Positions 24,396 through 33,080 of a stretch of 64,000 nucleotides of DNA are shown here, piece after piece. Position 1 is the stretch's first letter; the number at the start of each line of letters is the position of its first letter. The stretch spans positions 4,435,001 to 4,499,000 of the forward strand of contig NZ_JAUSYQ010000002.1 of assembly GCF_030816965.1 (NCBI RefSeq), given 5' to 3'. A program made the translations under genes and the position numbers. The DNA is from Streptomyces canus (GTDB lineage: Bacteria; Actinomycetota; Actinomycetes; Streptomycetales; Streptomycetaceae). The notes under the pieces are model-generated. The model saw only the letters and a list, made by a program, of their open reading frames with translations, did not search any database and was not told the DNA's origin.

Positions 24396-25925
24396 TCAGT
24401 TCACGTACTCGACGATCTGCATCATGCCTTCGTCGCCGTGCTGGAGCTGGTGGCAGTGCGCCATCGAGCGGCCGGTGAAGTCCTCGGCGCGCAGCCGGAA
24501 GGTGACCGAGCCGTTCGACGGGACGGCGACGGTGTCGTGCCAGACGGGCGTTTCCAGCCGGCGGTTGTCCACGGCGGTCAGCAGGAAGTGGTTGGTGTGC
24601 AGGTGGAAGGGATGATGGTGGTGGGCGTGCGAGTCGTTGACGACCGTCCACTCCTCGACCTCGCCCAGCCGCACCCGCTGGTTGACGAAGCCGGGCGAGT
24701 AGCGGCCCCAGGCGACGTCGCCCCGGCCGCCCTGGGGGCCGGCGGGCGGGGTCTCGCCGTCACCCAGGATGCGGTAGGCGTTCGGGAACGCGCCGGAGAA
24801 AACGTTCTCGTAGCTGCGGAAGGTCAGCGTCCGGGTACGCGTGGGCTCGGGCAGCTCGGTGGGCCGCCCGGGCAGACGGCCCGGCAGCGACATGGTGCGG
24901 GCGGCGCCGGTGACGACGAGCGTGAGCAGGTGGTGCGAGGGACCACCGCCGGTCAGCTTGTAGGTGCCCGGCATGCCGCCGCGGACCAGCAGGTCCACCC
25001 GTCCGCCCACGGGCAGTGTCACTCCGGTGGTCGCGACGGGTTCCATGAAGGTGATGCCGTCACAGGCGATTTGGTGCATCTCCTGGCCGCCCAGGCTCAG
25101 GAAGTGAGCCGTGAGCCCGCCGGCGTTGACGACCCGCCACCGCTGGATCTCCCCCGGGGCGATGGTCAGCACGGGCTTCTTCGCGCCGTTGACCAGGAAG
25201 GTCGAGGCGATGCCGTCGTAGACGCCGTGCGAGGTCAGGTCCGGGACCCGTCCGCCGGACACCTTGAGCTCGCTGATGCAGACGACGACCTCCCGGGCGG
25301 CGGCGATCTCGGGCACCGCGTCGACGTCCCCGTCGACGACGAGCACTCCCGCCATGCCGCCCAGCACCTGGGTCGCGGCGGACCCGTGGAGGTGGGGGTG
25401 GTACCAGAACGTTCCGGCCGGATGATCGGCCGGCACGTCGATGCGGCTGCGGTGGGTGCCGACGGCCCCCGGCGCGCCGGCGGGCCCGAAGACACGGAAG
25501 ACGTTGTCCGCCTCGCCCGTGGGGTCCACGTGCATGCCGTGGGTGTGCAGGTTGAAGCTGTTGAAGTGGTGCGGGACGTTCATGGCCTGGTGCGCCGCGT
25601 CGCCGTTCGCCGGCAGCGCGTTGATCTGCGTGATCTCCAGGGAGTCCCCGGGGTGCACCCGCAGCGTGGGCCCCGGGACGGTCCCCTCGTAGGTGCGGGT
25701 GGACACGCGGCCGACCCCGGGGACGTCCAGCTCTGTGAGCCGGACGGTCAGTTCGGTCTCCAGCCGCCCGGTGCCGGGCGACGAACTGCGTGTTTCCGGT
25801 GCCGGGAAGGCGGGGTCGGTCGACTGTCGCGCCGCCGCGGGCGGACCGGCCGCCCCTGCGGCCACGACGGCCCCGGCAGCGAGAGGCAGGCTTTTCAGTA
25901 CGCCACGACGGGACAGGGCTGTCAT
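24396..25925 (-). CDS. Tat-exported multicopper oxidase (laccase-like)
   Basis: A 509-residue three-cupredoxin oxidase. Twin-arginine signal LSRRGVLKSLPLAAGAVVAAG. All copper motifs are present: HTHGMH near 127-132, WYHPHLHG, the C-terminal HHHPFHLHTNHF, and HCHQLQHGDEGM supplying type-1 and trinuclear ligands including the Cys. Methionine in the last motif suggests an axial Met at T1. It oxidises phenols or metals, probably outside the cell. The stop is 42 bp from the convergent flavin reductase gene. A 209-bp gap without a recognisable gene lies upstream. No shared operator is seen. Confidence 0.9.
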   Translation of the reverse strand: MTALSRRGVLKSLPLAAGAVVAAGAAGPPAAARQSTDPAFPAPETRSSSPGTGRLETELTVRLTELDVPGVGRVSTRTYEGTVPGPTLRVHPGDSLEITQINALPANGDAAHQAMNVPHHFNSFNLHTHGMHVDPTGEADNVFRVFGPAGAPGAVGTHRSRIDVPADHPAGTFWYHPHLHGSAATQVLGGMAGVLVVDGDVDAVPEIAAAREVVVCISELKVSGGRVPDLTSHGVYDGIASTFLVNGAKKPVLTIAPGEIQRWRVVNAGGLTAHFLSLGGQEMHQIACDGITFMEPVATTGVTLPVGGRVDLLVRGGMPGTYKLTGGGPSHHLLTLVVTGAARTMSLPGRLPGRPTELPEPTRTRTLTFRSYENVFSGAFPNAYRILGDGETPPAGPQGGRGDVAWGRYSPGFVNQRVRLGEVEEWTVVNDSHAHHHHPFHLHTNHFLLTAVDNRRLETPVWHDTVAVPSNGSVTFRLRAEDFTGRSMAHCHQLQHGDEGMMQIVEYVN

Positions 25926-26134
25926 GAGGCGCCTCCACAGGCAGCGAACGGCAGCGCGGACCGGAGAGCCTCACATTACGGAACGCGGTCGCCCGGAACG
26001 TGGAGTAATCACCGGCGGGTTGCGAGCCACCGCCGCCGCGTCCCTGCCGCCCACGCATCCCTGCCGCACTCGGTGCCGCCCGCCTGCCCCGCCGCACCCT
26101 CAGCGCGCCGGGCGCCCGCCCTCCGCGGTCGCCT

Positions 26135-27451
26135 TCACGCAGCCGCCGGCACCGCCGGGAGCGGCACCGCGGGCCGCCGCCTGATCACCAGCGCCATCAG
26201 CGCCGCCGCCGCGCACAGCGCACCGGACGCGTACCAGATCATGTCGTACGAGCCGAACACGTCCCGGGCGACACCGCCGAGGAAGGCGATCAGCGCCGCG
26301 CCGACCTGGTGGGAGGCGAGGACCCAGCCGAAGACGATCGCGCTGTCGTCGCCGTACTGCTCGCGGCACAGGGCGACGGTGGGCGGGACGGTGGCGACCC
26401 AGTCGAGGCCGTAGAAGACGATGAAGAAGAGCATCGGCGGGTGGACGGAGGGGGCCAGCAGCATGGGCAGGAACAGGAGCGAGATGCCGCGCAGGGCGTA
26501 GTAGACGGCGAGCAGGCGGCGGGGCTCGAAGCGGTCGGTGAACCAGCCGGAGGCCACCGTGCCGACCACGTCGAACACGCCGATCACCGCGAGCAGTGAG
26601 GCGGCCGCGGTGACGGGCATGCCGTGGTCGTGGGCGGCGGGCACGAAGTGGGTCTGGATCAGGCCGTTGGTGGAGGCGCCGCAGATCGCGAAGGTGCCGG
26701 CCAGCAGCCAGAAGGGGCCGGTGCGGGCGGCCTTGAACAGGACCGTCACCGCTCGGCGCGCGGCGCCCGGGACCGGCTCCGGCTTCGGTACGAACTCCTT
26801 GGCGCCGTACGGCTTCAGGCCCACGTCGGCCGGGTGGTCGCGCAGCAGCAGCCAGACGAAGGGGACGACCGCGAGGGCGGCGAGGGCGACCGTGATCGCC
26901 GCCGGGCGCCAGTCGTGCTTCTCGACCATCCAGGACAGCACCGGCAGGAAGATCAGCTGGCCGGAGGCGGAGGCGGCGGTCAGGATGCCGGTGACCAGGC
27001 CACGCCGCTCGGTGAACCAGCGGTTGGTGACGGTCGCGGCGAACGCCAGTGCCATCGAGCCGCTGCCGAGACCGACGAGCAGGCCCCAGTACAGCATCAG
27101 CTGCCAGGCCGCGGTCATCCACACGGTCAGTCCCGAACCGACCGCGATCACGGTCAGCGCGACCGCGACCACCCGCCGGATGCCGAAGCGGTCCATCAGC
27201 GCCGCCGCGAAGGGCGCGGTCAGGCCGTACAGCGCGAGGTTGACGGAGACGGCCGCGCTGATGGTGCCGCGCGACCAGCCGAAGTCGTCGTGCAGGGGGT
27301 CGATGAGCAGACCCGGCAGGGAGCGGAAGGCGGCCGCGCCGATGATCGTCACGAAGGTGACGGCGGCGACGAACCAGGCGCGGTGGATACGAGGGGCCGA
27401 CTGGTTTTCCGGGTGGGCTGCCTGCACGGCGGCATCGCTTGTCTGGGTCAC
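26135..27451 (-). CDS. MFS transporter (OFA/monocarboxylate-like)
   Basis: A 438-residue major facilitator protein with about 12 hydrophobic helices and a central loop near residue 215 (KPYGAKEFVPKPEPVPG). MFS motif A-like segments are LMDRFGIRRVV and GWFTDRFEPRRLL. Substrate class cannot be fixed; overall pattern resembles oxalate/formate and monocarboxylate transporters. GTG start at 27451. It is divergent from the AraC-type regulator gene 71 bp away, which may control it. Confidence 0.85.
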   Translation of the reverse strand: MTQTSDAAVQAAHPENQSAPRIHRAWFVAAVTFVTIIGAAAFRSLPGLLIDPLHDDFGWSRGTISAAVSVNLALYGLTAPFAAALMDRFGIRRVVAVALTVIAVGSGLTVWMTAAWQLMLYWGLLVGLGSGSMALAFAATVTNRWFTERRGLVTGILTAASASGQLIFLPVLSWMVEKHDWRPAAITVALAALAVVPFVWLLLRDHPADVGLKPYGAKEFVPKPEPVPGAARRAVTVLFKAARTGPFWLLAGTFAICGASTNGLIQTHFVPAAHDHGMPVTAAASLLAVIGVFDVVGTVASGWFTDRFEPRRLLAVYYALRGISLLFLPMLLAPSVHPPMLFFIVFYGLDWVATVPPTVALCREQYGDDSAIVFGWVLASHQVGAALIAFLGGVARDVFGSYDMIWYASGALCAAAALMALVIRRRPAVPLPAVPAAA

Positions 27452-27522
27452 GACATAGAGCTTCCGTCCTGGGCCGCCCGGGATCCATTGGCCCGAAGGA
27501 CAGCATTCGTTAGGATCGGGCC

Positions 27523-28572
27523 ATGAGCCCTGACCCTCGTGCCCTGGAGTTCCGCCCGCACCGCGTGGTCGTCCTCGCCATGGACGGTGTCCTGCCGTTC
27601 GAGCTGGGCATCCCGCACCGGATCTTCGGCCGCCCCAGGGACGCCGAGGGGCGCTCGCTGTACGAGGTCCTCACCTGCTCGATCCGCCCGCCGGGCCCGG
27701 TGCGGACCGACGCCGACTTCGCCGTCCAGGTCGAGCACGGCCCGGAGATCCTGGCCACCGCCGACACGGTGATCGTCCCGGCGTCGTACGAACTGGGCCC
27801 GGTCTTCGAGCAGGGCGTGCTGACCGACGAACTGGCCGCCGCCCTCGCCCACATCCGCCCCGGCACCCGGCTTGCCTCGATCTGCACCGGCGTCTACGTC
27901 CTGGCCGCCGCGCGCCTTCTCGACGGGCGCCCGGCCACCACGCACTGGGCCGACTCCGACCGTCTCCAGCGGCTCTTCCCGCAGGTCAAGGTCGACCCTG
28001 AGGTCCTGTTCATCGACGACGGGGACGTCCTGACCTCCGCGGGCGTCGCCGCCGGGATCGACCTGTGCCTGCACATGGTGCGCCGCGACCACGGCACGGC
28101 GGTCGCCAACGAGGTGGCCCGCCGCACGGTCGTACCGCCGCACCGCGACGGCGGGCAGGCGCAGTACATCCACCGGCCCGTGCCCGACCCGCAGCAGGCG
28201 ACCACGACCTCGGCCCGCGCCTGGGCGCTCGGCCGTCTGCACGAGCCGATCCAGCTGCGCGACATGGCCGAGCAGGAGGCCATGTCCGTACGCACCTTCA
28301 CGCGCCGCTTCCGCGAGGAGGTCGGCGTCAGCCCCGGCCAGTGGCTCACCCAGCAACGGGTGGAACGCGCCCGGCACCTCCTGGAGTCCACCGACCTCTC
28401 CGTCGACCAGGTCGCCCACGACGCGGGCTTCGGCACCGCCCAGTCGATGCGCCAGCACCTACAGACAGCCCTCGGCGTCACACCGACCGCCTATCGGCGT
28501 ACCTTCCGCGCCGGAAGCGGGACCCTCGACCACACGTCCGGGCACTACGCCGACGTCGGCGCCCCGCGCTGA
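27523..28572 (+). CDS. AraC-family regulator with DJ-1/GATase1 sensor domain (FtrA/GlxA-like)
   Basis: A 349-residue regulator. The N-terminal half (12-190) is a DJ-1/PfpI fold with the nucleophile-elbow cysteine in ASICTGVYVLAAARLL. The C-terminal half (from about 222) is an AraC/XylS double HTH (LRDMAEQEAMSVRTFTRRF and VDQVAHDAGFGTAQSMRQHL). AdpA has the same layout but is longer, so this is a paralogue type. TAGGAT lies six bases before the ATG with no Shine-Dalgarno, suggesting a leaderless transcript. Divergent from the MFS gene, a plausible target. Its last 114 bp overlap the convergent MFS gene at 28459-29742. Confidence 0.87.
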   Translation: MSPDPRALEFRPHRVVVLAMDGVLPFELGIPHRIFGRPRDAEGRSLYEVLTCSIRPPGPVRTDADFAVQVEHGPEILATADTVIVPASYELGPVFEQGVLTDELAAALAHIRPGTRLASICTGVYVLAAARLLDGRPATTHWADSDRLQRLFPQVKVDPEVLFIDDGDVLTSAGVAAGIDLCLHMVRRDHGTAVANEVARRTVVPPHRDGGQAQYIHRPVPDPQQATTTSARAWALGRLHEPIQLRDMAEQEAMSVRTFTRRFREEVGVSPGQWLTQQRVERARHLLESTDLSVDQVAHDAGFGTAQSMRQHLQTALGVTPTAYRRTFRAGSGTLDHTSGHYADVGAPR

Positions 28573-29742
28573 GCTCCCCGCGCGGCGCACCTCCCCCGAC
28601 CAGCCGACCCCTGTCAGTGCGAGGGTCAACGCCACTCCGGCCAGGACGGCGGTGGACGGCACCGTCACCTTGAGCAGGGCTCCGGCGAGCGAACCCGTGG
28701 CCGCGTAACCCGCGCCCGCCGCCGCGTACATCACCGAGTAGCCGGCGGCCAGGGCGCCGGGCGGAAGCGCGTCGCGCAAGGCGAGGTTGCGGGTGAGCAG
28801 CGCGCCTGACTGGAGCAGGCCACCCACGGCCAGCGCGGACGCGATCCCGGCGGTGTTCGGTATCAACGCGATGAGCGTCACGCAGACCGAGGTGCCGCAC
28901 ATCAGCACGACACTGCGGGTGCGCAGCAGACCGGGCCAGGTGCGCAGGCCGTAGAGGAAGGCCCCGAGTCCGGCGCCCACCGCCAGCCCGGTCAGCAGCG
29001 GTCCCGACCAGCCGACAGGGATGCCGCGCTGTTCGAGCAGGGCGGGCAGGACGAGTTCGGCGAGACCCAGCAGGCTGAGGCTGGCCGCGCCCGTGACGTA
29101 CACCGGCCAGGCGCCCAGCAGCAGCCGGGGCAGCGATCCGCCGGACCACGCGCCGCCCGCCGAGTCCTCCACCGTCCATCCGGCCGGGAGCAGCCACAGC
29201 CCCGCGACCGACGCCGCCATCAGCGCGGCGGCGAGCAACAGGGGGACGTGGGGCGCTGCCTGGAGGGCGAGGCCGGCGACGGCGGCCGGGGAGACGGCCC
29301 AGATGACGGAGTTGAGCATCGACTCGGTGGACAGCGCCTGCGCGACGGCCCGCTCCGGGACCAGTTCGGTGAGCAGTGCGCGCAGCCCGCCGGTCGCAGC
29401 GGCGGGAGCGGCCCCGGCCAGGAACGCGAACGCGCCCAGCACCAGGGAGGGGGCGTCGGGAAGCACCCCGAGCCCCGCGAACCCGAAGGCCCCGGTGGCG
29501 AGCCCCACCGCCAGCTGGGGCCGGGGACGCTCCGGGGGCAGCCGCATCCCGAGCACCGGGGCGCCGACGATCTCACCGATCACGTAGGCCGCCGCGAGCA
29601 CCGCTCCGAGCGCATACCCTCCTGGTCTCTCGCGCACCAGGAAGACGAGGGCCAGGGGAGCCATCGCCACCGGCATACGGGCGCCGACGGACGTGCAGGC
29701 CCAGCTCAGGACCTGTGGGGAGGCGACGTCTCGGTAAGTCAT
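28459..29742 (-). CDS. MFS transporter, drug-efflux type, with C-terminal tail overlapping the AraC gene
   Basis: A 427-residue membrane protein with about 12 helices (ALGAVLAAAYVIGEIVGAPVLG, AFAFLAGAAPAAATGGLRALL, and LVLPALLEQRGIPVGWSGPLLTGLAVGAGLG among others). The last ~50 residues (from SGEVRRAGSS) are hydrophilic and basic, unlike a transporter core. 114 bp of this 3' end are antisense to the AraC-family gene, which also reads well. Either the overlap is genuine or the natural stop was lost here. The ATG at 29742 gives MTYRDVASPQ. Substrate unknown. Confidence 0.8.
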   Translation of the reverse strand: MTYRDVASPQVLSWACTSVGARMPVAMAPLALVFLVRERPGGYALGAVLAAAYVIGEIVGAPVLGMRLPPERPRPQLAVGLATGAFGFAGLGVLPDAPSLVLGAFAFLAGAAPAAATGGLRALLTELVPERAVAQALSTESMLNSVIWAVSPAAVAGLALQAAPHVPLLLAAALMAASVAGLWLLPAGWTVEDSAGGAWSGGSLPRLLLGAWPVYVTGAASLSLLGLAELVLPALLEQRGIPVGWSGPLLTGLAVGAGLGAFLYGLRTWPGLLRTRSVVLMCGTSVCVTLIALIPNTAGIASALAVGGLLQSGALLTRNLALRDALPPGALAAGYSVMYAAAGAGYAATGSLAGALLKVTVPSTAVLAGVALTLALTGVGWSGEVRRAGSSARGADVGVVPGRVVEGPASGAEGTPIGGRCDAEGCL

Positions 29743-29818
29743 GCGTCGAAGCTAGGGCCCGGCACCGACATCGCTCCAAGGGTTTTCCAGGGCCTGTGGA
29801 CAACCCCGCACCCGCTGC

Positions 29819-30868
29819 CTAGAACGTGAGCACCCCCCGGGCCACCCGCCCCGCCTCCGCGTCCCCCACCGCCTTCTCGAAGTCCTCGATGGGGTAGGTC
29901 TCCGTGACCAGCTCGTCGAGGAGCAGCCGTCCCTGCCGGTAGAGCTCCGCGTACAGCGGGATGTCCCGCTGCGGCCGCGACGATCCGTAGCGGCAGCCGA
30001 GGATGGACTTGTCGAGGAACATCGAGGAGACGACGAAGGACGCCTCCGCGCCCGCCGCCGGAACCCCCAGCAGGACCGCCTGGCCGTGCCGGTCCAGCAA
30101 GTCCACGGCGGCGCGCACGAGTTCGACCCGCCCGACGCACTCGAAGGCGTGGTCCACGCCGTGCGGCAGCAGGTCCCGCACTCCCTCCGCCGACGTCAGG
30201 AAGTCGGTCGCCCCGAACTGCCGGGCCATCGCCTCCTTCGCCGGGTTGGCGTCCACCGCCACGATCCGCGACGCCCCCGCGATCCGCGCGCCCTGGATGA
30301 CGTTGAGCCCGATCCCCCCGGTCCCGATGACCAGCACGCTCTCCCCCCGGTCCACCCGGGCCCGGTTGAGCACGGCCCCCACCCCGGTCAGCACCCCGCA
30401 CCCGATGAGCGCGGCGGACGGCAGCGGAATGTCCTTCGGGATCCGGACCGCCTGGACGGCCTTCACCACGGTCCGTTCCGCGAAGGCGGAGTTGCACGCG
30501 AACTGGAACACCCGCTCCCCGCCCCGTGAAAAGGGTTTCTGGGGCCGCCCGATGGCTTTGCGGCACATGGTCGGCCGCCCCCGGTCGCAGTCGGCGCAGG
30601 CACCGCAGTTGGCGAGCGTGGACAGCGCCACATGGTCACCGGGCCCGACATGGGTGACCCCGTCCCCCACCGCCTCCACCACGCCCGCGCCCTCATGCCC
30701 CAGCACCACCGGAACCGGAAACGGAATGGTTCCGTCCACCACGGACAGGTCGCTGTGGCACAGTCCGGCCGCCGAGATCGCGACCTGCACCTCGCCCGGC
30801 CCCGGATCCCGCACCTCCAGATCGTCGACGACCTGGATCTGCCTCCCGTCGAACAGCACGCCGCGCAT
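29819..30868 (-). CDS. Zinc-dependent alcohol dehydrogenase (MDR family)
   Basis: A 349-residue medium-chain dehydrogenase. Catalytic zinc ligands are Cys37, His58 and Glu59; the structural zinc site is Cys88, Cys91, Cys94 and Cys102; the NAD motif is GTGGIGLNVIQGA. It resembles class III/mycothiol-type and AdhD-like actinobacterial enzymes that oxidise primary alcohols to aldehydes. The ATG overlaps the upstream acyl-CoA dehydrogenase stop by one base (TGATG). With the SDR and dehydrogenase upstream it forms a leftward operon under operator 33018-33032. Confidence 0.9.
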   Translation of the reverse strand: MRGVLFDGRQIQVVDDLEVRDPGPGEVQVAISAAGLCHSDLSVVDGTIPFPVPVVLGHEGAGVVEAVGDGVTHVGPGDHVALSTLANCGACADCDRGRPTMCRKAIGRPQKPFSRGGERVFQFACNSAFAERTVVKAVQAVRIPKDIPLPSAALIGCGVLTGVGAVLNRARVDRGESVLVIGTGGIGLNVIQGARIAGASRIVAVDANPAKEAMARQFGATDFLTSAEGVRDLLPHGVDHAFECVGRVELVRAAVDLLDRHGQAVLLGVPAAGAEASFVVSSMFLDKSILGCRYGSSRPQRDIPLYAELYRQGRLLLDELVTETYPIEDFEKAVGDAEAGRVARGVLTF

Positions 30869-32019
30869 CAGACGACCCCCTTGGGTTCCCTGGGCAGACC
30901 GAGCACCCGCTCGGCGATGATGGTGCGCTGGATCTGGTCCGAGCCGCCGTAGATGGTGTCGGCCCGCGAGAACAGGAACAGGTGCTGCAGGGCGTCGAGT
31001 TCGTACGGCGAGGAAGGGGACCAGTCCCCGGGCCCGACCGCAGCCTCCGCCCCCCGCACGAGCATCGCCAGCTCGCCGAGCCGTTGATGCCACCCCGCCC
31101 ACAGCAGCTTGGCCACGCTGGATGCCCCGGCGTCCCCCGAACCCCCCAGCGTCCGCAGGGCGTTCCACCGCATGGTCCGCAACTCGGCCCACTGCCGCAC
31201 GAGCAGCGCCCGCACGACCGGATCGGAAACCGCGCCAGTCCGTACGGCGGCCTGCACCACCCGCTCCAACTCCTGGGCGAACCCGACCTGTTGGGCCAGC
31301 GTGGACACCCCGCGCTCGAACCCCAACAGACTCATCGCCACCTGCCAGCCGTGCCCCTCGCCCCCGACGGCATGCTCCGCGCGCGCGTGTGCCCCGTCGA
31401 AGAAGACCTCGTTGAACTCACTGGTCCCGGTCAGCTGCCGAATGGGCCGCACCTCGATGCGCCCCGGCTGGTCCATGGGAACGAGGAGAAACGACAGCCC
31501 GTGATGCCGACGGGACTCCGGATCGGTCCGTGCGAGGACGAAACACCAGTCCGCCTCGTGAGCGAGGGACGTCCAGATCTTCTGTCCGCTGATCCGATAC
31601 GTCCCGTCCTCGACCCGCGTGGCCCTGGTCCGCACCCCCGCGAGGTCGGACCCCGCCCCGGGTTCGCTGTACCCCTGGCACCACAACTCCTCCCCGGCGG
31701 CGACGGGAGGAAGAAAGCGCGCCTTCTGCTCGTCCGTACCGTGCGCGAGGAGAGTGGGAGCCAGCAGCTTCTCCCCAATATGCCCGGACCGAGCCGGCGC
31801 CCCCGACCGCACATATTCCTCGGCCCAGACGACTTGTTGGGTAAGCGTGGCAGTCCGATTCCCGTATCCGGACTCACCCCAACCAAGACCGATCCACCCG
31901 GACTTCCCAAGGGTTCGTTCCCAACTACGACGGTCCTGAGAACCATCAGCGTGACTGGAGAGCCATTCCCGGACCTCGATTCGGAACGCCTCATCCTCAT
32001 CGGTGAACCCAAATTCCAC
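30868..32019 (-). CDS. Acyl-CoA dehydrogenase (FadE-like, flavin-binding subunit type)
   Basis: A 383-residue acyl-CoA dehydrogenase with intact motifs: WCQGYSEPGAGSDLAG in the active-site region, GTYRISGQKIWTSLAHEADWC in the beta domain, and the C-terminal GGSDQIQRTIIAERVLGLP that contacts FAD. The GTG at 32019 is chosen because GGAGAGGAG precedes it; in-frame upstream sequence is not family-like. It lies 109 bp after the SDR gene and is coupled to the alcohol dehydrogenase. In ChsE-type heterotetramers this subunit type carries the GGSDQIQ signature while the partner does not; a partner could be one of the insertion-bearing dehydrogenases. Confidence 0.9.
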   Translation of the reverse strand: MEFGFTDEDEAFRIEVREWLSSHADGSQDRRSWERTLGKSGWIGLGWGESGYGNRTATLTQQVVWAEEYVRSGAPARSGHIGEKLLAPTLLAHGTDEQKARFLPPVAAGEELWCQGYSEPGAGSDLAGVRTRATRVEDGTYRISGQKIWTSLAHEADWCFVLARTDPESRRHHGLSFLLVPMDQPGRIEVRPIRQLTGTSEFNEVFFDGAHARAEHAVGGEGHGWQVAMSLLGFERGVSTLAQQVGFAQELERVVQAAVRTGAVSDPVVRALLVRQWAELRTMRWNALRTLGGSGDAGASSVAKLLWAGWHQRLGELAMLVRGAEAAVGPGDWSPSSPYELDALQHLFLFSRADTIYGGSDQIQRTIIAERVLGLPREPKGVV

Positions 32020-32057
32020 GAACGTCTCCTCTCCAGCCCGGACCCGGTGTCCCACCT

Positions 32058-32079
32058 AGGGGCGCGGGGAACTGCGCGA
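32058..32079. repeat. Dispersed 22-bp repeat, single copy
   Basis: The 22-bp sequence AGGGGCGCGGGG followed by AACTGCGCGA is identical to both arms of the hairpin at 43135-43204. Here it stands alone in the gap between the SDR and acyl-CoA dehydrogenase genes, next to CCAGCCAC and CCCGCAGCCGCC, which also neighbour the other copy. Confidence 0.85.
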
Positions 32080-32128
32080 CCAGCCACACACAACCCGCAG
32101 CCGCCCCACACCCATCACCCCCGACCCA

Positions 32129-32995
32129 CTAGGCACCCGGCCCAGAAAGCAACGGCATCGGATCCACGCCCACGCTCCCCGGCAAAAACTCCGCGATCGT
32201 CTCCGGCGTCCACCCGCCGGAGGCATACGCGGCGCGCAGCTCCCGAGGCTGAGCCCACACCGCGATCTTCGGCCCCGCCACGGTGTACACCTGCCCGGTG
32301 ATCTCCTGAGCCCGCGCCGACAGCAGGTAGACCACCATGGCGGCCACGTCCTCCGGCTCCCCGATCTCCGTCAGCTCGAACGGCACGTTCGCCGACATCC
32401 GCGTACGGGCGACGGGCGCCACCGCGTTCGCGGTCACCCCGTATTTGTGCAGCCCGAGCGCCGCACTGCGGACCAGCGAAATGATCCCGCCCTTCGCCGC
32501 GCTGTAATTCGCCTGCGAAACCGACCCCTGGTGATTCCCGCTGGTGAACCCGATCAACGTCCCCGCCCGCTGCTTCCGCATCACCGCGGAGGCCGCCCGG
32601 AACACCGTGAACGTCCCCTTCAGATGCGTGGCGACGACCGGATCCCACTCCTCCTCGGTCATGTTGAACAGCATCCGCTCACGCAGAATCCCGGCGACAC
32701 AGACGACACCGTCGAGCCGCCCGTAAGAGGACAACGCGGTATCGACCACCCGCTGACCGCCCGCCATCGTCGAGATGTCGTCGGCCACGGCGACGGCCTC
32801 GCCCCCGGCCGCCTCGATCTCCTTCACCACACCCGAAGCGACATCGCTCGCAGGGGACGCCCCGTCCACGGAGACGCCGTAGTCGTTGACGACGACGCGC
32901 GCCCCCTCCCTCGCCGCGGCCAGCGCGACCGCCCGCCCGATCCCCCGCCCCGCACCGGTCACGGCGACGACCCTGCCTGCCAAGAAGTTCCCCAT
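32129..32995 (-). CDS. SDR-family 3-hydroxyacyl-CoA / 17-beta-hydroxysteroid-type dehydrogenase
   Basis: A 288-residue short-chain dehydrogenase with TGAGRGIG (13-20), NAD-selective VVNDYGV, and the catalytic Ser152 (FTSGNHQG), Tyr164 and Lys168 (YSAAK). The C-terminal third (AGPKIAVWAQPRELRAAY and WTPETIAEFLPG) matches the SDR domain of peroxisomal multifunctional enzyme type 2 and mycobacterial Hsd4A-like proteins, which oxidise 3-hydroxyacyl-CoA esters. It is the first gene of the SDR - acyl-CoA dehydrogenase - alcohol dehydrogenase operon and is divergent from the cyclase-family gene; an operator sits between them. Confidence 0.9.
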   Translation of the reverse strand: MGNFLAGRVVAVTGAGRGIGRAVALAAAREGARVVVNDYGVSVDGASPASDVASGVVKEIEAAGGEAVAVADDISTMAGGQRVVDTALSSYGRLDGVVCVAGILRERMLFNMTEEEWDPVVATHLKGTFTVFRAASAVMRKQRAGTLIGFTSGNHQGSVSQANYSAAKGGIISLVRSAALGLHKYGVTANAVAPVARTRMSANVPFELTEIGEPEDVAAMVVYLLSARAQEITGQVYTVAGPKIAVWAQPRELRAAYASGGWTPETIAEFLPGSVGVDPMPLLSGPGA

Positions 32996-33017
32996 GCCCG
33001 GCCCCTTCCCGCGGTTT

Positions 33018-33032
33018 CTGACGGACCGTTAG
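33018..33032. promoter_or_regulatory. CTGAC-N5-GTCAG operator (one mismatch) between SDR and cyclase genes
   Basis: CTGAC-GGACC-GTTAG. A further isolated half-site, CCGTCAGA, occurs at 33043-33050. Both lie in the 85-bp divergent gap, so SDR and cyclase units are probably controlled together. AT-rich TAAAATC/GATTTTA between them could hold the -10 elements. Confidence 0.75.
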
Positions 33033-33080
33033 ATTTTATGACCCGTCAGATGTGCGGACACAAGCCCCGGGGAGGGCCCG

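Noticed and set aside
33038..33049. A second full operator in the SDR/cyclase gap
   Set aside because: Only the right half-site CCGTCAG fits; the left half at N5 spacing reads TTTAT.
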